From contig JAPPFE010000039.1 of NCBI GenBank assembly GCA_028823955.1, forward strand, positions 1 to 40,477: a DNA stretch of 40,477 bases. Direction: 5' to 3'. Every line of letters begins with the position of its first letter. Within the stretch, counting starts at the first letter, position 1. The translations under genes were made by a program, and so were the position numbers. Source of the stretch: Candidatus Dadabacteria bacterium. GTDB lineage: Bacteria; Desulfobacterota_D; UBA1144; Nemesobacterales; Nemesobacteraceae. Under the pieces are notes generated by a model. The model was not told the origin of the DNA. It ran no database searches and worked only from the letters and a program-made list of their open reading frames with translations. Below are positions 15,885 through 23,539 of the stretch, piece by piece.

Positions 15885-16009
15885 AGTGCCTGGCAAAAGC
15901 TTCGCGGACATGCGGACACGGAAAGTGATTTGTTGGCACGTAACTTGCCGCATAAGAACATATATGTTTCATAGAAACCTGGTTTCAAACCGTATCACAC
16001 GTACAGATT

Positions 16010-17038
16010 ATGAGCGCTAGAAAAGTCGTTTTAATCCCGGGAGACGGTATCGGCCCGGAAATCGCCGAAGCGACAAAGGACGTCATCTCCGCTTCCGGAG
16101 CCAAGATCGAATGGGTTATAAGAAGGGCCGGAGTATCGGCCATAGAAAAATACCGGGAAGTCCTGCCGGAAGTTACTCTGGACGCCATAAGGGAACATAA
16201 AGTCGCGCTCAAGGGACCATGCACGACCCCGATAGGAGAGGGATTTTCATCGGCAAACGTGGAACTGAGAAAAAAACTTGACCTGTACGCGGCCGTAAGG
16301 CCGGTACGAAGCATTGAGGGCGTGAGGACCAGATTCTCCGACGTTAACATAGTCATCGTGCGCGAGAACACCGAAGGTCTTTACAGCGGCGTTGAAAACA
16401 CGGTTTCCCCTGGAGTCGTGATGAGCATGAAGGTCGCGACCGAGAGAGCGTGCGAGCGAATCGCCAGATGGGGATTTGAGTACGCGAGAAAAAGAGACAG
16501 AAAGAAGGTAACCGTGTTTCACAAGGCCAACATAATGAAGATCACCGACGGTCTCTTTATCAGCAAGGCAAGGGAGGCAAGCGAGCAGTACCCGGACATA
16601 GAGTATGAAGAGTACATCATAGACGCGGGATGCATGAGGCTGGTTCAGGACCCGGGCATGTTTGACACGCTGCTGCTTGAGAACCTCTACGGCGACGTGA
16701 TGAGCGACCTCTGCGCCGGTCTTGTCGGAGGACTCGGGGTTGTTCCCGGCGCCAACATAGGGAATGAATACTCGGTCTTTGAAGCGGTGCACGGGTCTGC
16801 GCCGGACATAGCGGGACTCGAAATAGCAAATCCGCTCGCCCTAATAATGTCAGCGGTAATGATGCTCAGGTATCTGGCCGATTCAGAAGGAAGAGAGGAC
16901 ATGAGAGAAGCGGCCGACAAGATAAAGACGGCTTACAACATAGCCCTTTCAAACGGCGACAAGACCCGGGATCTCGGAGGCAACCTCAAGACGGCCGATT
17001 TTGCCAGGGTTCTCATACAGAATATACTGAAGATATAA
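16010..17038 (+). CDS. icd: NAD-type isocitrate dehydrogenase (isocitrate/isopropylmalate family)
   Basis: Members oxidise and decarboxylate 3-hydroxy dicarboxylates. Features are VLIPGDGIGPEIAEA, the substrate loop GEGFSSANVELRKKLDLYA followed by VRPVR, VIVRENTEGLYSG, VFHKANIMK with the catalytic Lys, DTLLLENLYGDVMSDL and EAVHGSAPDIAG. The SSANVELRK loop resembles mitochondrial IDH3 and bacterial NAD-IDH more than LeuB, so I call isocitrate dehydrogenase of the TCA cycle; homoisocitrate dehydrogenase or an isopropylmalate enzyme is a weaker alternative. The length of 342 residues is typical. It is separated from its upstream neighbour by 125 bases with no clear promoter, and no other TCA gene is nearby. 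Confidence 0.88.
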   Translation: MSARKVVLIPGDGIGPEIAEATKDVISASGAKIEWVIRRAGVSAIEKYREVLPEVTLDAIREHKVALKGPCTTPIGEGFSSANVELRKKLDLYAAVRPVRSIEGVRTRFSDVNIVIVRENTEGLYSGVENTVSPGVVMSMKVATERACERIARWGFEYARKRDRKKVTVFHKANIMKITDGLFISKAREASEQYPDIEYEEYIIDAGCMRLVQDPGMFDTLLLENLYGDVMSDLCAGLVGGLGVVPGANIGNEYSVFEAVHGSAPDIAGLEIANPLALIMSAVMMLRYLADSEGREDMREAADKIKTAYNIALSNGDKTRDLGGNLKTADFARVLIQNILKI

Positions 17039-17080
17039 ACAGGCCCCGCCTCCCGCGTGGCAAAATGCTGGTAAACCCCG

Positions 17081-17977
17081 ATGAACAGAAACAGAAAAGT
17101 CCCTTTTCCGGTTTTTCTTCTGATCTCAACCGTGCTGAATTTCATACTGATTCAGTTTCTTTTCTCAGAGATACTTCCAGACCCCGAAAGTCTTAAGGAC
17201 TCGCTCGAGAGAACGTACATAGAACTTATCGAGATACCAGTTAAAGAGACTGAACCTCCCGACAAACCGTCAAGGCTCGCCGATAAGTCTCACAGGGCGG
17301 AAAAAGAAACTACCATAGATGACACGACAAAACTCTCAAGGTCCGCTCCCCAACCGACAAAGAAAAACACGGCGCAAAGAAAACCCGCGGGAGCGATTCA
17401 ACCCGGAGAACAGGAAAAGAGCACGGAGAGGTTCTCTCCCGAAAAAGACCGGGTCGCCATCATACCCGAGGGGGAAAGAAATAAATCCGAAAAAAGAAAG
17501 GCCAGCCCCGATCAGCTGCCTAGAAGCGACCCGAGTGCTTCCGCTTCCCAGATGGTGAACCCCAGCATAGTGGATGTTCCCTTCGATTACAATACAGAAG
17601 AACAACTTCTTGGCACCAAAGACGTCGAGAAGGAAATTACCGTTGATCTCAACACGACGGAATACAAGTACATCTCCTATTTCACGAAACTGAAAGAGAG
17701 AATTTACCAAGTCTGGAAGTACCCCAAGGAATCGCAGGTAAGAAGGGAACAGGGAAACGTACGGATCGTTTTCACTCTCAGAAAAGATGGATATCTTGAA
17801 AACGTGAGGATAATCCAGCCCTCCGGTTTCGAGAACCTGGACAGGGAAGTGCTGCGCACAATAAGGGTGGCTTCCCCCTACAACCCCTTCCCCGAGAGCT
17901 GGAAGGAAGAAAGACTCAGAATACCCGCCACCTTCGATTACAAGCTTCCAGCTTGGGTAAGAAGGTACTACAACTGA
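17081..17977 (+). CDS. TonB-family periplasmic-spanning protein
   Basis: The protein has one N-terminal transmembrane helix (about residues 9-29), a long charged Lys/Glu/Pro-containing spacer (about 45-195) and a C-terminal TonB domain (about 196-288: YFTKLKERIYQVWKYP, VRIVFTLRKDGYLENVRII, SGFENLDREVLRTIR). TonB proteins carry proton-motive energy to outer-membrane receptors; some members are instead linked to cell-envelope functions. ExbB/ExbD and TonB-dependent receptors are not in the window, so its partner is unknown. ATG 17081 is the chosen start; it follows isocitrate dehydrogenase by 42 bases. The gene converges with purM. Confidence 0.88.
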   Translation: MNRNRKVPFPVFLLISTVLNFILIQFLFSEILPDPESLKDSLERTYIELIEIPVKETEPPDKPSRLADKSHRAEKETTIDDTTKLSRSAPQPTKKNTAQRKPAGAIQPGEQEKSTERFSPEKDRVAIIPEGERNKSEKRKASPDQLPRSDPSASASQMVNPSIVDVPFDYNTEEQLLGTKDVEKEITVDLNTTEYKYISYFTKLKERIYQVWKYPKESQVRREQGNVRIVFTLRKDGYLENVRIIQPSGFENLDREVLRTIRVASPYNPFPESWKEERLRIPATFDYKLPAWVRRYYN

Positions 17978-17987
17978 ACCTGCACTC

Positions 17988-19031
17988 TCAGAGAATGCGG
18001 ACCTTGGGGCCAGGGGTATCGGCCTCTTTTATCTCCCCGATAAGGTAAGCCGTTTCCGGTAGATCCTGCGCGAAGGACAAAGCTCCTTCGGCCTGCTCCC
18101 GCGGCAGCACCGCTATTATTCCCACCCCGCAGTTAAACGTCGAGTACATTTCGTCGCGGCTTATGTTCCCGGTTTTCATTATCAGGTCAAAAACGGGAGG
18201 TTCAGGCCAGTTTTGGCCTTCAATTGCCGCAAAAAGTCCGTCAGGAATGACTCTTGAGAGGTTTCCCGGAATCCCGCCACCCGTTACGTGGGCAAGAGCC
18301 CTTACGTCGAATTCTCCGCAGAGCCCGAGAACGGCCCTTGAGTATATGGCCGTGGGGGTGAGAAGTTCCTCTCCAATGGTTTTTGAGAGGCTTGGGGGTT
18401 TCGAATCAATCGAGTAGTCTCCGATATCGAAAAACACTTTTCTCGCAAGCGAGTAGCCGTTTGAATGAAGACCGCTTGAAGCAAGCCCGATGACCGCGTC
18501 GCCCGGCCCTACCCCGGCGCCGTCAATATAAAGATCTTTCTCTACCACTCCGACACAAAAACCCGCAAGATCAAACTCCCCCTCGGCGTAAAATCCGGGC
18601 ATCTCCGCCGTCTCTCCCCCGATAAGCACGCATCCCGCCTGGACACATCCCTCGCAGATACCTTTCACCACCTCGGCCGCTTGCTCGGAATCAAGCTTCG
18701 AGGTAGCCAGATAATCAAGAAAAAACAGGGGTTTCGCGCCGCACGTAATCACGTCGTTAACGCTCATGGCAACCAGATCTATGCCTATCGTATCAAATCT
18801 GCGCGCGGAAAAGGCCGTCTTGAGCTTCGTGCCGACGCCGTCTGTGGCCGATACAAGCAGGGGCTCGCGAAAAGTGTCCGTATCAAGCGGAAAAGCGCCC
18901 GCAAAACTCCCGAGCGGGCTTACTTTGCTTTCGCCGTAGGTCGACTCGACCAGAGGCTTTATAAGCCGCACGAACCTCTCGCCTTCCTCCACGTCAACTC
19001 CGGCGCTTTTGTAAGTAATTTCTTCCGACAC
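17988..19031 (-). CDS. purM: Phosphoribosylformylglycinamidine cyclo-ligase (AIR synthetase)
   Basis: PurM closes formylglycinamidine ribonucleotide to aminoimidazole ribonucleotide with ATP, in purine synthesis. Clear family motifs are YKSAGVDVEEGE, SATDGVGTKLK, GIDLVAMSVNDVITCGAKPLFFLDY, IGGETAEMPGFY, GLASSGLHSNGYSLAR and AHVTGGGIPGNLSRV. The length of 347 residues is normal. The start is GTG 19031 with a weak ribosome site. No other pur gene adjoins it; the exported cyclophilin gene lies 18 bases upstream on the same strand. Confidence 0.97.
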   Translation of the reverse strand: MSEEITYKSAGVDVEEGERFVRLIKPLVESTYGESKVSPLGSFAGAFPLDTDTFREPLLVSATDGVGTKLKTAFSARRFDTIGIDLVAMSVNDVITCGAKPLFFLDYLATSKLDSEQAAEVVKGICEGCVQAGCVLIGGETAEMPGFYAEGEFDLAGFCVGVVEKDLYIDGAGVGPGDAVIGLASSGLHSNGYSLARKVFFDIGDYSIDSKPPSLSKTIGEELLTPTAIYSRAVLGLCGEFDVRALAHVTGGGIPGNLSRVIPDGLFAAIEGQNWPEPPVFDLIMKTGNISRDEMYSTFNCGVGIIAVLPREQAEGALSFAQDLPETAYLIGEIKEADTPGPKVRIL

Positions 19032-19049
19032 GAAAAAAGAGACCGTCTG

Positions 19050-19664
19050 TTAATTGACGACCTTCATGGACAAAATAGACACCGTCTCGACGGGAACATC
19101 TCCCGGTCTGGTCTGAACAGCGGCTATTTTGTCAACAACTTCGATTCCCTCAGCCACTTTTCCGAACACCGCATAACCGAAATCACGGACACCATGATCA
19201 AGAAAAGGATTGTCCCTGTGATTTATAAAAAACTGCGACGTAGCGGAATTAACATCGGCGGTCCTAGCCATTGCTATGGTGCCGCGTTCATTTTTAAGGC
19301 CGTTTTCAGCCTCGTTTTTTATCGGGGCTTTAGTAGGCTTTTGTTTCATGTCCGCGGTGATACCGCCACCCTGTATCATGAAATTATTTATCACCCTGTG
19401 AAATATGGTGTTGTCGTAAAAACCCTCTCCCACGTAGGAAAGAAAATTCTCCACGGTAATCGGCGCTTCTTCTTCATAAAGCTCAAGTTTTATGTCGCCC
19501 AGCGAAGTTGAAATAAGAACCATTGGTTTTCTCCTTTCTTTCTTGCCGCTCGATTCAGCGGACGTTTTTTTGTTCTTACTAGAATCAGAATTAGAGTACC
19601 CATCTCCGGGAAAAGCGATTAAAGCGAAAATAAAGCATAGAGCGAAAACAACTGCGTTTTTCAT
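19050..19664 (-). CDS. Exported cyclophilin-type peptidyl-prolyl isomerase
   Basis: A hydrophobic N-terminus (about residues 3-18) forms a signal peptide, followed by a Ser/Lys-rich linker and a cyclophilin domain from about residue 48. Catalytic and binding motifs are [39 protein letters not shown] and FGYAVFGKV. It catalyses cis-trans isomerisation of X-Pro bonds, here probably in the periplasm. AGAGG lies six bases upstream of ATG 19664. Cytosolic expression from the internal Met near residue 48 is a less likely alternative. It is likely cotranscribed with purM. Confidence 0.93.
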   Translation of the reverse strand: MKNAVVFALCFIFALIAFPGDGYSNSDSSKNKKTSAESSGKKERRKPMVLISTSLGDIKLELYEEEAPITVENFLSYVGEGFYDNTIFHRVINNFMIQGGGITADMKQKPTKAPIKNEAENGLKNERGTIAMARTADVNSATSQFFINHRDNPFLDHGVRDFGYAVFGKVAEGIEVVDKIAAVQTRPGDVPVETVSILSMKVVN

Positions 19665-19844
19665 TGGAAACCTCTGGATCGTAGATTTAAGAAGAAATGG
19701 AATTCGTTCTATTTAAAACAGGCGGTAAAAAGTTCCTCAGACACTGTGGGCTTTCTTCTTCCCGCCGCCCGTAATGATAGCACAAAGAAGTGAAACAGTG
19801 AACTTTTATTTCCCTGCCCAAGCAAGCGAAGGGGCACTGCCATG

Positions 19845-19873
19845 TTTACAGCATCCTCAGCTAAAGGGATAAT
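19845..19873 (+). promoter_or_regulatory. Promoter of the luciferase-like oxidoreductase gene
   Basis: TTTACA (19845-19850) and GATAAT (19868-19873) are 17 bases apart, with a predicted start near 19880 and a leader of about 45 bases to the ATG at 19925. Confidence 0.6.
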
Positions 19874-19924
19874 TACCCGTGCGCTTTACAACCCTGCGCG
19901 AACACCAAAAAACGGAGACAGACA

Positions 19925-20857
19925 ATGGGCAGACCCGAATTCGGAGTAATGCTGAGACAGCAAAAAATAGACTTTGAAGACATAAAGGCTGCGGCGCAGT
20001 TATGCGACTCGACCGGATATGATTCCGTTTGGTTCTACGATCATGTTCTAGGTCAGGGAATAATCGGTATCGACATCTATGAACCCTGGACTCTAATGTC
20101 AGCTCTCTCGACAGTAACGGAGAACGTTAAGCTCGGAACGATGGTGCTTTGCAACCCATTCAGGTACCCTCCCCTGCTCGCCAAGATGGCTTCAACGCTT
20201 GACGTGATAAGCAACGGACGCTTGGAATTCGCAATAGGAGCCGGGTGGTTTGAAGAGGAATTTCGCGCTTATGGATATCCCTTCCCCTCAACGGAAGAAA
20301 GAATAGAGATGCTGAGAGAAGCGGTCACGATACTCAAACTGATGTGGACGGATGAGACCGCCTCTTTTGCCGGCAAACATTACAAGGTGGAAAACGCGTT
20401 TTGCAACCCCAAGCCCGTTCAGCGTCCCAACATTCCAGTATGCATCGGAGGTTCCGGAGAAAGATTCCTCTTAAGAGCAGTGGCAGAACTCGCCGATGAA
20501 TGGAACTGTCCCGCGACAAGCGCAATTGAATTCGACCGTAAGCACTCGATACTCCGCAAGCACTGCGAGGAAGTCGGCAGAAACATAGAAGATATAACGA
20601 TATCTCAGCAGACAGTCTGCGTTCTGGTTGAGGACAGAAAAGATCTTCCCGAAAAACTCGAAAAGGCCCAGAGACGCTACGGATTCTTCGGAGATATAGA
20701 AAAACTCGGGATCGTGGGAACCCCGGAAGACTGCGTAGAAAAAATCAACACGGATCTGGAGAAGGGAATATCCAAATACACGATTTTCTTCTCCGACGTG
20801 ATGAACCCCAAGACCATAGAACTTTTCGGAAAGGAAGTAATACCCGAATTCAGATAA
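19925..20857 (+). CDS. Luciferase-like (LLM class) flavin/F420-dependent oxidoreductase
   Basis: The 310-residue protein has the bacterial luciferase-type TIM barrel: FGVMLRQQKIDFEDI, CDSTGYDSVWFYDHV, TENVKLGTMVLCNPFRYPP, LDVISNGRLEFAIGAGW, REAVTILKLMW and NIPVCIGGSGERFLLR. The family uses reduced FMN or F420; the cofactor cannot be decided from the sequence seen here, and no F420 biosynthesis gene is in the window. GGAGA precedes ATG 19925. It stands alone between divergent and downstream genes and has its own promoter candidate, so its substrate is unknown. Confidence 0.88.
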   Translation: MGRPEFGVMLRQQKIDFEDIKAAAQLCDSTGYDSVWFYDHVLGQGIIGIDIYEPWTLMSALSTVTENVKLGTMVLCNPFRYPPLLAKMASTLDVISNGRLEFAIGAGWFEEEFRAYGYPFPSTEERIEMLREAVTILKLMWTDETASFAGKHYKVENAFCNPKPVQRPNIPVCIGGSGERFLLRAVAELADEWNCPATSAIEFDRKHSILRKHCEEVGRNIEDITISQQTVCVLVEDRKDLPEKLEKAQRRYGFFGDIEKLGIVGTPEDCVEKINTDLEKGISKYTIFFSDVMNPKTIELFGKEVIPEFR

Positions 20858-20936
20858 AGACGGATTATTGCAGTTCTTCATTGATTTGCAACCACTCCTG
20901 CGCAATCTGCTTCTTTCGAACCTCCGCCATTGAAGT

Positions 20937-20963
20937 TTGAACTAAAAGTGAATAGTTTATAAT
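20937..20963 (+). promoter_or_regulatory. Promoter of the metal-handling cluster
   Basis: A perfect TATAAT (20958-20963) is preceded by TTGAAC (20937-20942) at a short 15-base spacing. Short or long spacings can mark activator-dependent promoters, but no dyad of the MerR type is visible here. The predicted start is near 20970, giving a very short leader to the ATG at 20979. Confidence 0.5.
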
Positions 20964-20978
20964 CAGGACGTGGACACT

Positions 20979-21320
20979 ATGAAGACAGTACTGCTACTGG
21001 CGACATGCATCGCATTGTTTCTTACCGGCGGCATGGCAAACGCCCTCTCCACATGTCCAATGAAGATGGACAAGGCTTCCGCCGAAATGCAGATGGACGC
21101 CGACATGGAAATGCCTTGCCATGAAACAAAAGATTCGGAAGATCGAAGCTCCGACCAGTGCGATGGCTGTGATTGCCAGCATTGCGTCCAGATAAACGCA
21201 CTGCTGGTTGAAGAGTTAAAAGATCATCATGGGGGAGATGCTGTCGGAATTCTTGCCGGTCAGCTCCTGTCCTCCCGCCAGATCAAAACCCATTTCCGAC
21301 CTCCAAAACACCTCTCCTGA
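20979..21320 (+). CDS. Exported Cys/Met/His-rich small protein (DUF2946/CopL-like)
   Basis: The 113-residue protein starts with a signal peptide (KTVLLLATCIALFLTGGMANA) and then carries metal-type motifs: CPMKMD, a Met-rich acidic segment MQMDADMEMPCHE and a Cys cluster QCDGCDCQHCVQ. It ends in FRPPKHLS, like many small periplasmic DUF2946/CopL-like proteins found beside copper or other metal genes. I infer soft-metal binding in the periplasm; the metal is not determined. ATG 20979 is chosen because the signal peptide begins there; a GTG nine bases upstream is possible. It is the first gene of a four-gene cluster. Confidence 0.75.
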   Translation: MKTVLLLATCIALFLTGGMANALSTCPMKMDKASAEMQMDADMEMPCHETKDSEDRSSDQCDGCDCQHCVQINALLVEELKDHHGGDAVGILAGQLLSSRQIKTHFRPPKHLS

Positions 21321-21328
21321 GCAAACCT

Positions 21329-21376
21329 GCGCGCGTCCGCGCGCTACAAACGGCTTCGCTTCGGCGTCGCCAAGCC
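21329..21376 (+). repeat. Two adjacent GC-rich hairpins between metal-cluster genes 1 and 2
   Basis: GCGCGCG and CGCGCGC (21329-21335, 21338-21344) form an inverted repeat around two bases. A second stem pairs GGCTT (21352-21356) with AAGCC (21372-21376) and has further inner pairing. There is no T tract, so this is more likely an mRNA processing or stability structure than a terminator. The composition is unlike the flanking sequence. Confidence 0.6.
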
Positions 21377-21399
21377 ATAATCGATACTCAGGAGGAAAC

Positions 21400-22047
21400 A
21401 TGAAATTAACGGTTTTCACTTTATGTTGCGTGATCCTGATGGGCTACGCCCCTCAGTCACTGTCTCGTCCGGTCTCATATCCGGGCGGCTGGACGGTCAT
21501 GCAGAAAAACGACAAGAACGCGCATTCTCTTCACGTTCATTATTCGCCGACGGCAAAGTATTCAATAGGATACAGAACCGAATACTGGCGCGAGGAGGAT
21601 TGGCAGTTCCACGGTGTGCAGATTAACTATCTGGTAAAGCGCCTCAACGCGCCGGCCTCGCAGGCAAACTTCTATCTTAAAGGCGGCCTTGGCACAGCCT
21701 ACGGTGATCTTGGAGTGCCCGACGGCGAACTCCAGCCCGCTGCCTTTGCCGATATCGCCCTTGACTGGGAAACTCGACGGTACTTTACGAGTTATGAGAA
21801 CCGCGTCTACTACGCCGAAGACATAGCGAAGTTCTTCAGGCAGAAAGCGCGGGTGGGAATCGCCCCTTATATCGGAGACTACGGCGATATCCACACCTGG
21901 CTCATGCTGCAAGTTGACCACATCACGGGGGAGAGAGATAACATCTCGTTTACGCCTTTTGTACGGTTTTTTAAGAACGAATATCTCGCTGAGGTCGGAA
22001 TCAGCGACAAAGGTGGGATTTTGTTCAATTTAATAATAAGATTTTAA
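21400..22047 (+). CDS. Putative outer-membrane beta-barrel protein of the metal cluster
   Basis: I do not recognise a named family with confidence. The 215-residue protein has a signal peptide (residues about 1-22), then alternating short amphipathic strands rich in aromatic and charged residues (YSIGYRTEYWREED, VQINYLV, ANFYLKGGLGTAYG, NISFTPFVRFFKNEYLAEVG) and ends with a terminal Phe in LIIRF, the usual beta-barrel C-terminal signal. AGGAGG sits directly upstream of ATG 21400, so this start is secure, although the frame stays open upstream. Gene order suggests it serves the same metal function as its neighbours, perhaps as an outer-membrane partner. That role is inference. Confidence 0.7.
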   Translation: MKLTVFTLCCVILMGYAPQSLSRPVSYPGGWTVMQKNDKNAHSLHVHYSPTAKYSIGYRTEYWREEDWQFHGVQINYLVKRLNAPASQANFYLKGGLGTAYGDLGVPDGELQPAAFADIALDWETRRYFTSYENRVYYAEDIAKFFRQKARVGIAPYIGDYGDIHTWLMLQVDHITGERDNISFTPFVRFFKNEYLAEVGISDKGGILFNLIIRF

Positions 22048-22057
22048 GGAGAAAACT

Positions 22058-22438
22058 ATGAAAATATCAATCAGAGTGATTTTTTTTATGACACTTTTTT
22101 TCGCGTTCCAAAGCCTTGCGCATGGAGAACACGAACATAACCATGAAGGTCAGGTGGTGGAGCCCTCTGCCGTTTCAAACAACATGGGAAACGTTGCATG
22201 TGAAGACACCATCAATATCAAGGTAACCGGGCTTGTATGCGATTTCTGCGCCCGTTCCCTGGAAAAAGTCTTCCTAAAACGCGGCGATGTTGGGGGAGTC
22301 AAGGTTGATCTCGGCAAAGGCTCCATAGTAGTCGCTATGAAACCCGGATTGACCATTGACGATGCAACGCTTACGAAGCTTATTGCGGACTCAGGATACA
22401 ACGTGAGCGCCATTCGCAGGGGGTGCGAACATGGATAA
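22058..22438 (+). CDS. Periplasmic heavy-metal-associated (HMA/MerP-like) protein
   Basis: The 126-residue protein has a signal peptide ending near residue 21 (FQSLA), a His-rich mature N-terminus HGEHEHNHEG and a single HMA domain with the metal-binding CxxC at Cys61 and Cys64 in VTGLVCDFCARSLEK. Two further cysteines, Cys48 and Cys123 near the C-terminus, may add to the site. MerP-type proteins carry soft metal ions to an inner-membrane carrier; the MerT/MerC-like gene overlaps this one by 8 bases, so the pair is probably functionally linked. The His tract and CxxC could bind copper, zinc or mercury; the sequence does not decide. Confidence 0.88.
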   Translation: MKISIRVIFFMTLFFAFQSLAHGEHEHNHEGQVVEPSAVSNNMGNVACEDTINIKVTGLVCDFCARSLEKVFLKRGDVGGVKVDLGKGSIVVAMKPGLTIDDATLTKLIADSGYNVSAIRRGCEHG

Positions 22439-22826
22439 GACAGATCCCGGCTATGGAGTGAAGCAAACGCTTCTCCCTTCGCTCAGTCTGCTTACGTCCG
22501 CTGGAACCCTGGTGTGTTGCGCCCTTCCCGCATTATTAGTGACGGTCGGCGCCGGCGCAGTCCTAGCGGGAATCGTAGGAACCGCACCCTGGCTGATTGC
22601 GTTGTCAGAATATAAGATATGGACGTTTGGAATCTCCGGCGCGATGCTTCTAATCGCCGGATTCGCGCTCTGGAGTTCAAGAAACGCCCCCTGCCCGATT
22701 GACCCGGCGCAGGCAATGGCGTGCGCCAGATTACGAAAGACAAGCAACTGGATATACCTGTTATCCGTGCTCCTATGGTGCGTGGGGTTTTTCTTCGCTT
22801 TTATCGCCGCGAGAGTTTTTTACTGA
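22431..22826 (+). CDS. MerT/MerC-like inner-membrane metal carrier
   Basis: The 131-residue protein has about four membrane segments (about residues 15-35, 38-58, 63-82 and 105-128). The first carries an adjacent cysteine pair, Cys29-Cys30 in TLVCCALPALLV, as in MerT/MerC, where the pair takes metal from the periplasmic side. A second Cys pair, Cys88 and Cys98 in the PCPIDPAQAMAC loop, matches the cytosolic pair of MerT in position. Four segments fit MerC better than MerT (three). No mercuric reductase (MerA) is in the window, so mercury as the substrate is not assured. Confidence 0.82.
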   Translation: MDKTDPGYGVKQTLLPSLSLLTSAGTLVCCALPALLVTVGAGAVLAGIVGTAPWLIALSEYKIWTFGISGAMLLIAGFALWSSRNAPCPIDPAQAMACARLRKTSNWIYLLSVLLWCVGFFFAFIAARVFY

Positions 22827-22847
22827 TTTCTTTCGGGTCACAAGATT

Positions 22848-22879
22848 AGGGAAATGTCGGGGAAAACCGGCGTTTCCCT
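22848..22879. terminator. 13-bp stem-loop between convergent genes
   Basis: AGGGAAATGTCGG pairs along its whole length with CCGGCGTTTCCCT (two G-U pairs) around loop GGAAAA. It lies between the end of the metal cluster (+) and the GldC-like gene (-), where a bidirectional terminator would be expected. No T tract follows on either strand, so it may act with Rho or protect 3' ends. Confidence 0.55.
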
Positions 22880-22905
22880 GGCCTGCAGGGGCCTAGGGAT
22901 GTTGG

Positions 22906-23256
22906 TCAGGAATTCTTCTGGCCTCCGAAAGACTCAAGGACCATCTCGGCGAACTCGCCCGCGAATTCTCTCATTCTGTTTGATATCTGCTTCTCGGAGG
23001 TAGCCTTTTCATATGTGTCGGCCATTTTCATCATCGTATAGTAAAAATGATAGTTCATCTCCCCCACTTCCATTTTCTTTGTCCAAAGATCTACTACAAG
23101 AGATTCCTTTTTCTCGGCATCCCACATGGAGAGAAAAGCCGCCTCGCAGCGCTTCTCTCCCGGTTCCTCAGATTGGGAAGCCTCCCAGAAAAGCCCCTCG
23201 GGAACATTGTCGTCCCCCAGCACTACCTTAAGCTTGATTTCGGCGTTTTTGGACAT
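22906..23256 (-). CDS. GldC-like protein
   Basis: The 116-residue protein from ATG 23256 matches the GldC family, named in Bacteroidetes gliding motility but present in other phyla: EIKLKVVLGDDNVPEGLFWEAS, AAFLSMWDAEKKESLVVDLW, MNYHFYYTMMKMADTYEKAT and a C-terminal helix. AAGGAG lies about nine bases upstream of ATG 23256; an upstream extension of 16 residues is therefore rejected. It has no signal peptide. Other gld genes are absent, so motility is not implied; the family function outside Bacteroidetes is unknown. A terminator separates it from the act operon. Confidence 0.8.
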   Translation of the reverse strand: MSKNAEIKLKVVLGDDNVPEGLFWEASQSEEPGEKRCEAAFLSMWDAEKKESLVVDLWTKKMEVGEMNYHFYYTMMKMADTYEKATSEKQISNRMREFAGEFAEMVLESFGGQKNS

Positions 23257-23283
23257 GGAAAACTCCTTAGAAGATTTTTTATG

Positions 23284-23301
23284 AAAAACGGGAAAATCCC
23301 G
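23284..23301 (-). terminator. Intrinsic terminator after the act operon
   Basis: On the minus strand CGGGA and TCCCG form a short stem with a 3-base loop, followed by five T. It lies after the small membrane protein gene and before the GldC-like gene. A TATAAT box at 23309-23314 on the same strand might start GldC transcription inside this hairpin, but no good -35 element is visible. Confidence 0.6.
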
Positions 23302-23388
23302 CACGGAAATTATATCCGGTTTCGAGCAAAGCGTCTTAAGGCATATTCTGCGTCGCCCGGTTAACGCACAATGGAAGGAAAGAAGGAA

Positions 23389-23538
23389 TTACCAGGGAAG
23401 TTTGCCCATCAATGGGGCTATCTTGGTGCCGAAAAGTGCCACGGTGGCCACTATACCTATAAAAGCCGCGATACCGATAGCCACTTTCACAGTGAAAAGC
23501 AGAACTATTTTGTCGAGCTGTTCAGGAGTAAGCTTCAT
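23389..23538 (-). CDS. Small single-pass membrane protein, possible alternative complex III subunit
   Basis: From ATG 23538 this is a 49-residue protein: a charged start (KLTPEQLDK), one hydrophobic helix (about residues 10-36) and a short tail ending KLPW. GGAGG lies eight bases upstream, overlapping the end of actF; the stop of actF and this ATG are separated by one base, so translation is coupled. Chloroflexus and Rhodothermus alternative complex III contain small single-helix subunits (ActG/ActH); the size and position here suggest an equivalent, but similarity cannot be proved from sequence by eye. Confidence 0.7.
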   Translation of the reverse strand: MKLTPEQLDKIVLLFTVKVAIGIAAFIGIVATVALFGTKIAPLMGKLPW

Positions 23539-23539
23539 C

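Noticed and set aside
21229-21399. N-terminal extension of the outer-membrane-like protein
   Set aside because: AGGAGG directly before ATG 21400 and the signal peptide that starts there fix the start; the extension would cross the end of the preceding gene and a GC-rich hairpin.
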